Shown here: positions 21,376-32,239 of the stretch, one piece after another | Numbering within the stretch: position 1 is the first letter of the stretch | Layout: each line of letters begins with the position of its first letter | Assembly (NCBI GenBank): GCA_025084515.1 | Contig: JAJAGP010002235.1 | Location: 62,001 to 126,000, forward strand | Direction of reading: 5' to 3' | Source: Ancistrus triradiatus | Taxonomy: Eukaryota; Chordata; Actinopteri; Siluriformes; Loricariidae | Length of the DNA: 64,000 nucleotides | The notes under the pieces: generated by a model | Databases searched by the model: none | Told to the model about the DNA's origin: nothing | The model's input: only the letters and a program-made list of their open reading frames with translations | Translations under genes and position numbers: made by a program

Positions 21376-22685
21376 CAGTGGTGCTTAAAAGTTTGTGAAC
21401 CCTTTAGAATTTTCTATATTTCTGCATACATATGATCTAAAACATCATCAGATATTCACCTAAAAGTCCTAAAAGTAGCTAAGAGAACCCAGTTAAACAA
21501 ATGAGACAAAAATATTATACTTGGTCATTTATTTATTTAGGAGAATGATCCAATATTACATATTAGTGAGTGGCAAAAGTATGTGAACCTCTAGGATTAG
21601 CAGTTAATTTAAAGGTGAAATTATCTATCAAAGTCTGCTCTTCACAAGTGGAAGTGTATCATGGCATGAACAAAGGAGATTTCTGAGGACCTCAGAAAAA
21701 GAGCTGCTAATGCTCATAAGGCTGGAAAAGGTTACAAAACCATCTCTAAAGAGTTTGGACTCCACCAATCCACAGTCAGGCAGATTGTGTACAAATGGAG
21801 GAAATTCAAGAACATTGTTACCCTCCCCAGGAGTGGTCGACCAACAAAGATCCTCCGAGAGCAAGGCGTGTAATAGTTGGCAAGGTCACAAAGGACCCCA
21901 GGGTAACTTCTAAGCAACTGAAGGCCTCTCTCACATTGGCTAATGTTAATGTTCATGAGTCCACCATCTGAAGAACACTGAACAACAATGGTGTGCATGG
22001 CAGGATTGCAAGGAGAAAGCCACTGCTCTCCAAAAAGAACATTGCTGCTCGTCTGCAGTTTGCTAAAGATCACATGGACAAGCCAGAAGGCTACTGGAAG
22101 AATATTTTGTGGACGGATGAGACCAAAACAGAAATTGTTGGTTTACAAGAAAAGCGTTATGTCTGGAGAAAGGAAAAACTGCATTCCAGCATAAGAACCT
22201 TATCTCATCTGTGAAACATGGTGGAGGTAGTATCATGGTTTGGGCCTGTTTTGCTGCATCTGGGCCATGATGTCTTGCTATCATTAATGGAACAATGAAT
22301 TTTGAATTATATCAGAGAATTCTAAAGGAAAATGTCAGGACATCTGTCCAGGAACTGAATGTGGGTCATGCAGCAAGACAACGACCCTAAGCACACAAGT
22401 CGTTCTACCAAAGAATGGTTAAAGAAGAATAAAGTTAATGATTTGGAATGGCCAAGTAAAATTACACTAATTAACACTAATTAACTACAATTACACTAAT
22501 ATGTAATATTGGATAATTTTACTTAACAAATAAATTACCAAGTGTAATATTTTTGTTTCATTTGTTTAACTGGGTTCTCTTTATCTACTTTTAGGACTTA
22601 TGTGAAAATCTGATGATGTTTTAGGTCATATGTATACAGAAATATAGAAAATTCTAAAGGGTTCACAAACTTTCAACTTTCACTG
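21376..22685 (+). mobile_element. Tc1-A transposon with 3' coding deletion
   Basis: TA-flanked (21374-21375, 22686-22687) with ends CAGTGGTGCTTAAAAG and, reversed, CAGTGAAAGTTGAAAG. The transposase start reads ATG GCA TGA, a nonsense codon at position 3. WTDETKTEI (first Asp) and QQDNDPKHTS (second Asp) are present. Just after the DLEWPSK segment (about 22456) the sequence jumps to the 3' terminal repeat, so the catalytic Glu region is deleted. Inactive. Confidence 0.9.
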
Positions 22686-22711
22686 TAGTTTGGCTGTGCC
22701 AGTGAAGCATG

Positions 22712-23047
22712 TCAAAGGCATCTACTTGATATACAGTACATCTCAGTGGGCTTCAGGATTATAGATGTTACAACCTGAGATGTCTTGGAGTACAGCTGGT
22801 CAAAGTGATCTTTAGATCTTTTATCATGGATGGCTTTTGTCATATACTCCACAGCAGCCAGCATCCCTGATGTTATTTGGCTTCTCTGCCCCTCCAAATC
22901 AGCCAAGATATCTTCTAGCAGAATGATGCTGAGAATGGTAATGCCCCTGAAAAAACTGACATGAAGTCCACTTATTTTTGCTAATATTTCCATCATGCCA
23001 GATTGAGGCATTTCATCTGTGGCTTTGAGCACTATGGAGATGTGTGC
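22712..23047 (-). CDS. Unidentified open frame, about 112 codons
   Basis: A stop-to-stop frame on the minus strand containing KATDEMPQSGMMEILAKISG near its start and HDKRSKDHFDQLYSKTSQ towards its end. There is no ATG start before codon 15, so it would have to be an exon or a fragment. Composition is balanced and not repetitive, unlike the microsatellite and LTR frames around it. The amphipathic Leu/Ile-rich middle followed by a KSKDxFxxLY-like stretch is faintly reminiscent of the helical mid-region of hAT-type or ZMYM-type transposase-derived proteins, but I cannot support that. It directly follows a Tc1-A copy. Function unknown. Confidence 0.25.
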   Translation of the reverse strand, partial: AHISIVLKATDEMPQSGMMEILAKISGLHVSFFRGITILSIILLEDILADLEGQRSQITSGMLAAVEYMTKAIHDKRSKDHFDQLYSKTSQVVTSIILKPTEMYCISSRCL

Positions 23048-23525
23048 AGAGGTTTAGGGTATGAGTTCTCTATCAGAAATATTGAGTGCCCCATCATAAC
23101 TTTCAATCAATTAATTATGGGGAGATTTGGGTTAATTTAAACATCTCTAGCTTCTTGTAACAAAAACTAAAATATAAATATTTTATTTGGCACAGTGAGA
23201 TAACAGTACATCCTTCAATGAGGGGCTGTAACAAAGCCATTTGTACTGCCTTAACCAACTTTCCTTAAATTTCAGAGTCATTTTTTGTCAGGTTAATGAG
23301 TCTCAGTGAAGTGGGTATTGGTTTGGTGTGAGAAGTAACCAAGCTCCTTCATGCACTGATCTAAACCACTAAAGCACTGATCTAAAGCATTGTCTCATAT
23401 GTTTGTTCAGTGTCATGTACCTGTTATTTTCTAGAAATTGGTTATCAGCATCAGTGGCCATTTCAGTGAAACGCATAGGTTACACACAGACCTATACACA
23501 AGGTTACATAAAGACTAATCATATA
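23048..23525. other. No recognised feature
   Basis: AT-leaning single-copy-looking DNA between the unidentified frame and a Tc1-B copy. GCACTGATCTAAA is repeated twice near 23356-23387; nothing else is notable. Confidence 0.4.
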
Positions 23526-24484
23526 TACGTAAAAAGTATTTAGTCAGTCACTGTTTGTGCAAGTTCTCCTACTTAGGAAGGTGAGAGAGGTCTGTAATTT
23601 TCATCATAGGCACACTTCAACTATGAGAGACAAAATGACAAAAAAAATACAGGAAATCACATTATAGGATTTTTAAAGAATTTAATTATAAATCATTGTG
23701 GAAAATGAGGATTTGGTCTCGCACAAACAAGCAACATTTCTGGCTCTCACAGACCTGTAACTTCATCTTTAAGAAGCTCTTCTGTCCTCCACTCGGTACC
23801 TGTATTAATGGCACCTGTTGACCTCGTTGTCTTTATAAATGACACTCGGTCCACAGCCTCAAACAGTCAGACTCCAAACTCAACCATGTCCAACCGTCTG
23901 AAGTTTGCCAGAGAGCAAATGGTTGATCCAAAAGAGGACTGGGAGAATATCATGTGATCAGATGAAACCAAAATAGAAGTTTATGGTAAAAACTCAACTC
24001 ATCGTGTTTGGAGGAAGAAGAACACCATACCCACTGTGAAGCATGTGGGTGGAAACATTTCTTCCAGCAGTGAGAGCATTGAAGTTGGAACGTGGCTGGG
24101 TCTTCCAGCATGACAATGATCCCAAACACACCACTCGGGCAACGATGGAGTGGCTCCGTAAAAAGCATTTCAAGGGCTGCATGGAGGAATGAGCCAAAAT
24201 ACCAGCTACAGTGTGTGCAAACCTGGTGAAAACTTACAAGAAATGTTTGACCTCTGTCATTGCCAGCAAAGGTTATGTTACAAAGTATTGAGTTGAACTT
24301 TTGTTATTGACCAAATACTTATTTTCCACCAAAATCCTTAAATGTGATTTCTAGATTTTTTTTTTCTCATTTTGTCTCTCATAGTTGAAGTGTACCCATG
24401 ATGAAAATTATAGACCTCTCTCATCTTTCTAAGTAGGAGAACTTGCACAATCAGTGGCTGACTAAATACTTTTTTGCTCTACTG
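23526..24484 (+). mobile_element. Tc1-B transposon, internally deleted (about 960 bp)
   Basis: Both terminal regions are present (left slightly truncated; right end reversed CAGTAGAGCAAAAAAGTATT, followed by TA). The transposase starts ACCATGTCCAAC but jumps at once from the start codon region to RLKFAREQMVDPKEDWE. A stop replaces the Trp codon before SDETKIEVY (first Asp, near 23960), the middle is shortened, and after KKHFKG the sequence skips the Glu block. It is a decayed deletion derivative. Confidence 0.85.
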
Positions 24485-24489
24485 TATAT

Positions 24490-24705
24490 ACACTCAAGCC
24501 AATGCCAATTCAGCGTCATCAATTAACCTAATGCATGTCTTTGGACTGTGGGAGGAAACCGGAGTACCTGGAGTAAACCCACGCAGACATGAGGAAGACA
24601 TGCAGACTCCACACAGAAAAGACCCAGGCCACTCCACCCTGGGATTGAACACATCCCCTTCTTGCTGTGAGGTGACAGTGCTAGCCATTTTGCCTCCCCT
24701 AATTT
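24490..24705 (-). repeat. Common fish interspersed repeat (SINE-like)
   Basis: Contains the widely dispersed wording CATGTCTTTGGACTGTGGGA, GGAGTAAACCCACGCAGACA, CTCCACACAGAAAAGACCC and GGGATTGAACACA. The same sequence occurs at 59620-59817. In fish it forms the body of tRNA-like repeats whose head (GGGTGGCACAGTG...) is seen at 59322 and 62458. Confidence 0.7.
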
Positions 24706-25089
24706 TCAGAAATAAATATAACATGGCTTTTTTAAATTAAATGCATCTTTTCACCAAGGAATCAATGATTGTACTTACAAGGACTGCAGTTCCCCAATCT
24801 TAATCAGGTTCAGACACAGGCCTCTCCTGTCTCTATGTGCTGCATTGAGACCAGGTGCCTTTATTTTACCATTAGGACAATGATTGACTTTAATAATTAT
24901 TTACATTGTATTGAATATTCTGCTTTTATTAAGAGTTTTGTGTAGGTTAATGTCATATTATATGGTTTGAATTAATAAGTGCATAAAGATACACCTTACA
25001 AGTTTTTGCAATAAGCTAGTTTACCTATTTAGGTAAATCATTTGTAATTGACTAAAAGAAAACACAGATCATAAAATAGTACATAGTTA

Positions 25090-25154
<65 letters not shown>

Positions 25155-26448
25155 TATTAATGATGTGTCTAAAGAGTGCATGGTTATGCCCATGCCAGTG
25201 CATTTTGGCTAGTTTCATTTTGGAAGGAAGCAGGATCGATCACAATTGGACAAGGGATAAACAGTTCATTTGGCATTAGGGCTTAGGGGTATTGAACGAA
25301 AATGGAGGAAAAAAGAAAGAGAAGGAGGAGGTGAGTGTAAGGGAGGAAACCTCTTATGCCACAAGTTGCAGGTTTCTCAACCATGAAGAAAGTCATTACT
25401 GCTGTTTGACTTCAAGAAACATGCCATGAGGGAACAACTGGAGGGCAGAACTCAATCTTAACAGACTAAGCCTGCTATTTGAGTGGTTTGCATGGAGGAC
25501 TTGGGTAGTTGTTTGTGACAGTCACTGAAGGCTTTGATGAGTTCTTCAACAAGACCATTTTCAAATGTATGATTTCAAATGTATAATTGTAACTTGTAAA
25601 CACAGCACAAATTTAAACAGACGAAGTTACAAACTTACAAAATGGCATCGAATGTTAGATTTTGCAGCACTACAATGTGTAAAATAATATTCACAATTTG
25701 ATTTTTATTATGTTTATATATGCATGATTTATTCTGTTGGAATCAACTGTGTATTTACCAACTTGAAGGGGTTTATCTGGGATAAAACAGCAGCAATCAC
25801 ATATGGGATCTCGGTATGTTTCAAAGTTAACCCTAGTAAGGTTATTACAGAATTACAGTGAATAAGTAATTCAACCCTGATTTGAGCAAAATGCAGAAAG
25901 TGAGTCAGAAATGCATTATATAAGACATGCTGTATGGTGTACACGTGAGCTGCTAAACCGATATGCAAGTTAAGGAATGCTGTAAAATTTTATTTAGACA
26001 AAAATAAATGTTGTATAAAATATATATTGTGTAAAAGTCAAAGACATCATAATTTACTTTACTTTTTGCTCAGTTTATGTTGTAGCTTAAATTATAAATT
26101 GATAAAATTGCCATTTTGTCCAGTAGTCTCTCAATAATCCTAAATGACAAAGTGAAAATATTTTTTGCATCTTTTTTTTGACAGCAAATACTCTAATTCT
26201 CTACAAATTTTGCATTCCTGAATTTGTTCAGTTGATCTCATGCTTCCTGACCTCATTCTTCTCAGACTCCATCATTGATATTTACATTTGTATTCTTTAT
26301 ATTTTATTTGCAAAGTTTTTGTATTCTTCCTAGTAGACAAAACCTCATGTTGGTACAAGTACATAGCTCAAGAACATTCTTCAAGTACCGCTTGCTAAGA
26401 TCTGATATAGATAAATCAACAAAACACACAAGCAAAGTTTTATATACA
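24706..26448. other. No recognised gene; one (AT)n tract
   Basis: AT-rich single-copy-looking DNA. A CA/TA compound microsatellite lies at 25093-25155. A GA-rich stretch is at 25300-25340. No frame over 80 codons and no repeat copy was recognised. Confidence 0.4.
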
Positions 26449-26483
<35 letters not shown>

Positions 26484-26551
26484 ATATATCTATATAATAT
26501 ATATATCTATATATATATATATATATATAGCTATCATATATCTATGTACTA
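26449..26551. repeat. (AT)n microsatellite replacing a Tc1-B 5' end
   Basis: An imperfect TA dinucleotide tract with GATATATATCTATATAATAT interruptions. It ends exactly where a Tc1-B copy begins, 80-90 bases inside that element, so the terminal repeat was lost at the microsatellite. Confidence 0.9.
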
Positions 26552-27946
26552 TAGGTACACTTCAACCATGAGAGACAAAATGAAACAAAAAATCCCAGGA
26601 AATCACATTGCAGGATTTTTTTTAAAGAAATTTAATTGTAAATCATGGTGGAAAATAAGTATTTGGTCACCCACAAACAAGCAAGATTTCGGCTCTCACA
26701 GACCTGTAACTTTCTTCTTTAAGAAGCTCTTCTGTCCTCCACCCGTTTTTACCTGTATTAATGGCACCTGTTTGATGACTCATTATCTGTATAAAAGACA
26801 CCTGACCACAGCCTCAAACAGTCCAAGACTCCAAAACTCAAACCATGGCCAAGACCAAAGAGCTGGTCGAAGGACACCAGGGGAAGAAAAATTGTAGACC
26901 TGCACCAGACTTGGAAGAGTGAATCTACAATGGGGGCAAGCATGTTGGTGTTGAATAATCAAAACTGGGGAGCAATTGTAAGAAAATGGAAGACATTACA
27001 AGACCATGATAATCTCCCTCGATCTGGGGCCCCCCTGCAAGGATCTCATTTCGTGGGGTCAAAATGAATCATGAAAAAACGGTGAGCAAAAAATCCAGAA
27101 CTAATGGAGGGACCTTGATGAATGACCTGCAAGAGAGCTGGAAACCAAAGTAACAAAGGCTACCATCAGTAAACCACTACGCCGAGAGGGACTCAGATCC
27201 TGCAGTGCCAGGCGTGTCCCCCTGCTTAAGCCAGTACATGTCCAGGTCCATCTGAAGTTTGCCAGAGAGCATATGGATGATCCAGAAAAGGATTGGGAGA
27301 CTACATGTTTTTCTGCAGAAGGGACAGGACGACTGATCCGTGTTAAGGGAAGATTGAACGGGGCCATGTATCATGAGATTTTAAGCCAAAACCTCCTTCC
27401 ATCAGTGAGAGCATTGAAGATGGAACGTGGCTGGGTCTTCCAGCATGACAATGATTCCAAACATACCGCTCGGGCAAAAAAGGGGTGGCTCCATAAAAAG
27501 CATTTCAAGGTCCTGGAGTGGCCTAGCCAGTCTCCAGACCTCAACCCCATAGAAACTTTGTGGAGGGAGTTGAAAGTCCATGTTGCCCCAAAATATTACT
27601 GCTCTAGAGGAGATCTGCATGGAGGAATGGGACAAAATACCAGCTACAGTGTGTGCAAACCTGCTGAAGACTTACAGGAAACATTTGACCTCTGTCATTG
27701 CCAACAAAGATTATGTTACAAAGTATTGAGTTGAACTTTTGTTTTTGACCAAATACTTATTTTCTACCATAATTTACAACTGAATTCTTAAAAAATTTTA
27801 CAATGTGATTTCTTGATTTTTTTTTTTCTCATTTTGTCTCTCATAGCTGAAGTCTACCTATGATGAAAATTATGGACCTCTCTCATCTTTCTAAGTAGGA
27901 GAATTTGCACAATCATTGGTTGACTAAATACTTTTTTGCCCTACTG
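26552..27946 (+). mobile_element. Tc1-B transposon, 5' truncated
   Basis: It starts within the left terminal repeat (ACTTCAACCATGAGAGACAA) and ends, reversed, CAGTAGGGCAAAAAAGTATT, followed by TA. The first third carries an unusual number of single-base insertions (for example CAAGACTCCAAAACTCAAACC near 26824 and GGGGAAGAAAAATTG near 26880) compared with sister copies. Confidence 0.9.
27273..27731 (+). pseudogene. Tc1-B transposase, C-terminal open frame lacking first Asp
   Basis: Open frame of 153 codons starting MDDPEKDWE. The copy jumps from DWE directly to TTCFSAEGTGRLIRVKGR, an in-frame deletion that removes the MWSDETKIELF segment with the first catalytic Asp. The second Asp (FQHDNDSKHTA) and Glu (SPDLNPIETLWREL) are intact, and the natural C-terminus (CYKVLS) is kept. 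The N-terminal HTH part upstream (from the ATG at 26845) is broken by frameshifts. It cannot encode an active transposase. Confidence 0.85.
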
Positions 27947-27964
27947 TATAGTGCACTCTATATA

Positions 27965-28625
27965 CTGAATATACATGCTCTCCAGCAACTTTATTATGTA
28001 AGCCTTTATTAGGTACTGGGTTGGACCTACTTTTACTAGGATTGACTTCATTCTTCGTGGTGTAGATTCAACAAGGTACTGGAAATGTTCCTCAGAGATT
28101 TTGACATGATAGTATAATGGAATTTATTTGTCGGCTGCACATCTATCTTGAGAATATCCTGTTACACCACATCTCAAAAGTGCTCTATTGGATTGAGATC
28201 TGGTGTCTCTGGAGGCCATTTCAAGTTCAACTAACCAGTTTGAGTTGATTTGAGCTTTGTGACATGGTGTGTTACCCTGCTGGAAATAGCCATAGTTTGT
28301 GGTAATACATTGTGATAATTAAGGAATGGACGTGTTCAACAACAATATTCCAGTGGGCTGTGGCATTTAAATGATGCTCACTTGCTATTAAGGCCCAATA
28401 TGTGCAAATAAAATATCCCCCACATCACGTTATCACTACCGCCAGCCTGAACTGTTGATAGATGGCAGGTTGGATCCATGCCTTCATGTTATTTACAATT
28501 TTTTATTCTGTCCATCCAAATGTTGCAGCAGAAATCAAGACTCAACAAACCAGGCTACGTGAGCCTTAGTGCAATTAATTGTAGCCTCAATTGGCCTAGA
28601 ACCTATAGTGACTCTTCTCGCGCAT
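27965..28625 (-). mobile_element. Tc1-E transposon, right-hand part before the nest
   Basis: Fifth Tc1/mariner-type family: TTTATTAGGTACTGGGTTGG, ATTCTTCGTGGTGTAGATTC, AGATTTTGACATGATAG, GGATTGAGATCTGGTGTC, AAATATCCCCCACATCAC and TGGATCCATGCCTTCATG follow in the order of a well-known fish element whose transposase is on the minus strand. The copy stops near GTGACTCTTCT (28615-28625) and resumes at 39806. No open transposase remains. Confidence 0.75.
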
Positions 28626-28850
28626 TCCTTACTCTGTTAAATTAAGTATTTATATTACTATTTTATATGCTGTATTTGTTTTGTTATCTATTTCTAATTA
28701 TAATACTTATAATTTCATAGTCTATATATTATTCTGTTCTAATTTTAAGTAGTATATTTTCTTTACATCTTTTCCTTATTTTCCTTTCTCTTACATTTAA
28801 CACCCAGGTTGCCCAAGGAGGATGGGTCCCTATTTGAGTCTTGGTACTCC
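28626..28850 (+). mobile_element. L2-type LINE 3' UTR, left piece, plus strand
   Basis: Following an AT-rich stretch, 28800-28850 reads CACCCAGGTTGCCCAAGGAG, GATGGGTCCCTATTTGAGTC, TTGGTACTCCCAAGG, the usual wording of the fish L2 3' UTR. It is cut at CAAGG by the family-1 LTR element and continues at 39659. Confidence 0.75.
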
Positions 28851-28855
28851 CAAGG

Positions 28856-29431
28856 TGTTAGGATCCGTGCCCTGCCCTGTGTTTTTTGTGACTCTTATTT
28901 TGAAGCCCTAGGATCCAAGATGGCGGTGCCCGCACCAGAGACTCGTTTCTGTTTTGATTACAGACGCTATTTAAGTTGAACGTTTCTCACTGCTTGTCGC
29001 GGGAGCATTAGTTGAGTTTTCCTCCGGTGGGTTGCTCCTTTCATTCGCGGTTTCGCCCGCAGGATTATCGCTTTTTCATTTCTATTGTCCCCTTTGGCTG
29101 CTGATTACTATTTGTGGTTACTGTTTATCATTATTATTGTTATCATTGTTATTGTTATCATTGTTATTGTTATCATTATCATATTAGCCTTGCCACTTAT
29201 TTTTATTATTATCATTTATTTATGTTTGTATTGCACTTCTACTCTCAGTGTTAGTATCCGTCATCATTCCGGTTGTTTCTGCTGACGCTGTGGTTGTTAT
29301 CGTACTTCCCTTTTCTTTTATTGGCTGTTATTGCTTTATTTGGGGATCTTGTGAATAAAACTGTATTGGACTGGAACCTCGCATAATCGCCTGCTCCTTC
29401 CTGCCGTCACTCACACCCACTCATCCTAACA
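28856..29431 (+). repeat. 5' LTR of family-1 element, centrally deleted
   Basis: At 576 bp it lacks about 740 bases relative to the 3' LTR, between GATTATCGCTTTTTCA and TTTCTATTGTCCCC. It retains the YY1-like box (CAAGATGGCGGT, 28916-28927), the TATA-like CTATTTAAG, a GTTATC/ATT-rich tract and the AATAAA signal near 29354. The outer parts are nearly identical to the 3' LTR. Confidence 0.95.
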
Positions 29432-29433
29432 GA

Positions 29434-30300
29434 ATGCTCCCGCCAAATACGCAGATGGCGGGTTCCAGCCCTGCAGAACCCCCACTCCAGCCAGAAAAGT
29501 TTAATGGGGATTATAGTAAGTTCCAGCACTTTTTTTGTCAATGCCAAGCCTGTCTGGATTATTACTTTTTCCCGGCTGAAAGTAACCGGCTGGCCTTCGT
29601 GAGGCTTCTGCTCACCGGCCGAGCGCTGGACTGGGCCACTGAGGTATGGCCTCAGGTTGAGTCAGGGACCTGTGACCAGTTTTTGGCTGCACTTGGGGCA
29701 GTGTTCGGTCCTGGTCCAGAGTCGGCCCAGAAGTGCAGCCGCAGCCAGGTGCCTGGACCTAAACTTGCTCATCACCATTTGGACCCTCTGCTTATGGGCT
29801 GCCGGAGTCCACTCAGCGAGGACACCCTGCACGTCGTCTCACCCTGCACAGAGGACCTCCAAAGTGCCACTTTGCTCGCCAGAGGCGTCCAGAGCGTTTC
29901 TTCCTCCGCTGAGGACGTCCAGAGCGCCACTTCACTCGCCAGAGTCGTCCAAAGCGCTTCTCTTCTCGCTGAGGACGTCCAGAGCACCACTTCGCTCGCC
30001 AGAGGTGTCCCAAGCTTCTCTCCCTCCGCTGAAGACGTCCAGAGCACCACTCTGCTCGTCAAGGATGTCCAGAGCGCTTCGCTCCTTGCTGAGGACATCC
30101 AGAGCGGCACTTCGCTCATCAAGGATGTCCAGAGCGCTTCTTTCTCCGCCGAGGATGTCCAGAGCACCACTTTGCTCTCCAGAGGCGTCCCGAGCTTTTT
30201 TCCTCAGCCGAGGACATCCAGATCACCACTTCGCTCATCACGAACGTCCAGAACACTTATTTCCCTGCTGAGGACGTCCAGAGCGCCGCTTCGCTCGTGA
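29434..30300 (+). pseudogene. Gag N-terminal domain fused to 20-residue repeats
   Basis: The ATG lies two bases after the LTR. Residues 1-100 read as a Ty3/gypsy-type Gag: PPLQPEKFNGDYSKFQHFF (entry of the capsid N-lobe), QCQACLDYYFFPAES, then RLAFVRLLLTGRALDWATEV, the conserved xxVxxxxxLLxGxAxxWA motif, and FLAALGAVFGPGPES. There is no major homology region and no zinc knuckle. From residue 140 the protein turns into 20-residue repeats of the type EDVQSATSLARGVQSASSSA. One base is missing near 30208, shifting the frame; the repeats stay open in another frame to beyond 30600. Possibly a packaging-competent truncated Gag in origin, now broken. Confidence 0.7.
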
Positions 30301-30612
30301 AGGATGTTCCGAGCGCTTCTTCCTCCACTGAGGACGTCCAGAGTGCCTCTTCGCTCGTCAAGGATGTGCAAAGCGTTTCTGCCTTCACTGAGGACGTCCA
30401 GAGCGCCACATCGCTCGGCAGAGGCGTCCAGAACGTTTTTTCCTCCGCTGAGGACGTCCAGAGTGCCACTTCGCTCCCCAGAGTCATCCAAAGCACTTTT
30501 CTCCTCGCTGAGGACATCCAGAACGCCACTTCACTTACCAGAGGGGCCGAGAGTGTTTCTTCCTCCACTGAGGACGTCCAGAGCGTCACTCCGCTCGTCA
30601 GAGGAGTCCAGA
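29851..30612 (+). repeat. 60-bp coding minisatellite, first block (12.7 units)
   Basis: Units start at 29851, 29911, 29971, 30031, 30091, 30151 and so on, with strict 60-bp spacing except for one missing base near 30208. Each unit is itself two related 30-bp halves (GAGGACGTCCAGAGCGCCAC-type and AGAGGCGTCCAGAGCGCTTC-type). The array is interrupted at 30612 by L2 sequence and resumes at 37243. Confidence 0.95.
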
Positions 30613-31676
30613 GTCAAGTCAAGTCAAGTCAGATCTATTTATATAGCGCTTTTTACAATGGAGCATTGTCTCAAAGCAACTTTACAAGTTTAGATTATCT
30701 CCTAATAACTACGTCCAATCCCAAATTGAGCAAGCCTAGGGCGACAGTGGAAAGGAAAAACTCCCTGAGTGTTATAGGAAGAAACCTTGGGAGGACGAAG
30801 ACTCAAAAAGGGACCCAACTTCCTTGGGCGGCGTAGATGATAAATCTAAGAGTGAAACTAAAGTCATGGAGTCAAAGTTCGAATAAAATGTGAAGTATGC
30901 ACATCGGCATTAAGTGGCCTGGGTATGGTGGGGCTGGAGCTGATGACAAAAAGCGACGATTAGAGCCAGGACTGAGAGACAAATGATAAACGAGGAGACA
31001 AAAAGGGGTGAAACAGAAACGGTCTTAGGCAGAAAACAATATAGGGACGCTAGCAGAAGATCGGAAAACGGAAAGGTTGAAGAGAAGAAGGTAAGTGGAG
31101 GCGAGAAAGAGAGGAAAAGGAGTGGGAAACGGTAGGAGACAGAGTGAGGAGAGGGGAAGTAGAGAAGAGGGGAGGAAGGAGATAAAGGGTGAGCAAAAGG
31201 AAATTGAGCAAGCCTACGGGCGGACAGTGGAAAGGAAAAACTCCCTGAGTGTTATAGGAAGAAACCTTGGGAGGACGAAGACTCAAAAAGGGACCCAACT
31301 TCCCTTGGGCGGCGTAGAAATGATAAATCTAAGAGTGGAAACTAAAGTCATGGAGTCAACAGTTCGAATAAAATGTGAAGTATGCACATCGGCAAGAAGT
31401 AAGTGGCCTGGGTATGGTGGGGCTGGAGCTGAGCTGATGACGGAAGCAGCTTGGGTTGGAGCTACAAGCCGATGTGTGGGGGCCTGGAACTGCCGGAAAC
31501 AACAGCTCCGGAGAGAAAACAGAAAATGTAATTAGTTATTGATTAAGAGCGCAGTGTCTATTAACAATCACTGATGCCAAGTGTAGCATGAGAACCCGGC
31601 AGCATTAGCTTATAGCAGCATAGCTAGAAAGAAAAGAGACACTGGTAGGAAACCACACAGCCAAGAGGGATCACAT
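30613..31676 (-). mobile_element. L2-type LINE 3' region, copy a
   Basis: Minus-strand L2 3' end with tail (TCAAG)n on plus at 30613, then ATTTATATAGCGCTTTTTACA-like and CCTTGGGAGGACGAAGACTC wording. The block 30700-30930 is repeated at 31196-31430, with a purine-rich insert between. No coding part is included. Confidence 0.75.
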
Positions 31677-32239
31677 GTCAAGTCAAGTCAAGTTCAGATT
31701 TATTTATATAGCGCTTTTTAACAATGGAGCATTGGTCCTCAAAGCAACTTTACAAGTTTAGATTATCTCCTAATAACTACGTCCATTCCCAAATTGAGCA
31801 AGCCTAGGGCGACAGTGGCAAGGAAAAAACTACTATCCTAGTTCTAGGAAGAAAACCTTGGGAGGACCAAGACTCAAAAAAGGGACCCCAACCTCCTTGG
31901 GCACCTTCATCACATGAGACATTGGCAACACCACGGGAGGCAGCAGAAGACAGCAACCCAACGTCTCTGATCACCATAACACTCTTTGGCTATGAACCCC
32001 CAGCTCTGCCCTTATTCTAAGGCAAGGATGCACGAGTCAAGATCATGAGGGACCGAAGCCCAGTTCAGCCCAGAAACCAGCCACTCGACACTCCCGGCTA
32101 ACAGAACAAGGCAGGCAGGCCAGACATGGACTCCAGACTCCGGCCCCAGTGACCCAAGCCATGCATCCTGGTCCTAAATGTAGTCAAAAGCCTGTGTAAA
32201 TAGGTATGTCTTAAGCCTAGACTTAAAAATTTGTAGAGT
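31677..32239 (-). mobile_element. L2-type LINE 3' end, copy b
   Basis: A second minus-strand 3' tail begins with TCAAGTCAAGTCAAG at 31679 and runs through the 3' UTR (CATCACATGAGACATTGG, CCCAGCTCTGCCCTTATTC) to ACTTAAAAATTTGTAGAGTG, where a third tail starts. Adjacent tails in one orientation suggest repeated insertion at the same kind of site or tandem duplication. Confidence 0.75.

Noticed and set aside
26449..26571. Tyr/Ile-rich frames across (AT)n tracts (also at 51169-51669 and 52029-52268)
   Set aside because: They are pure microsatellite translation.
29657..30589. Several long overlapping frames on both strands over the 60-bp array
   Set aside because: A 60-bp repeat, divisible by three and GC-rich, opens multiple frames. 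Only the frame continuous with the Gag domain is considered meaningful.
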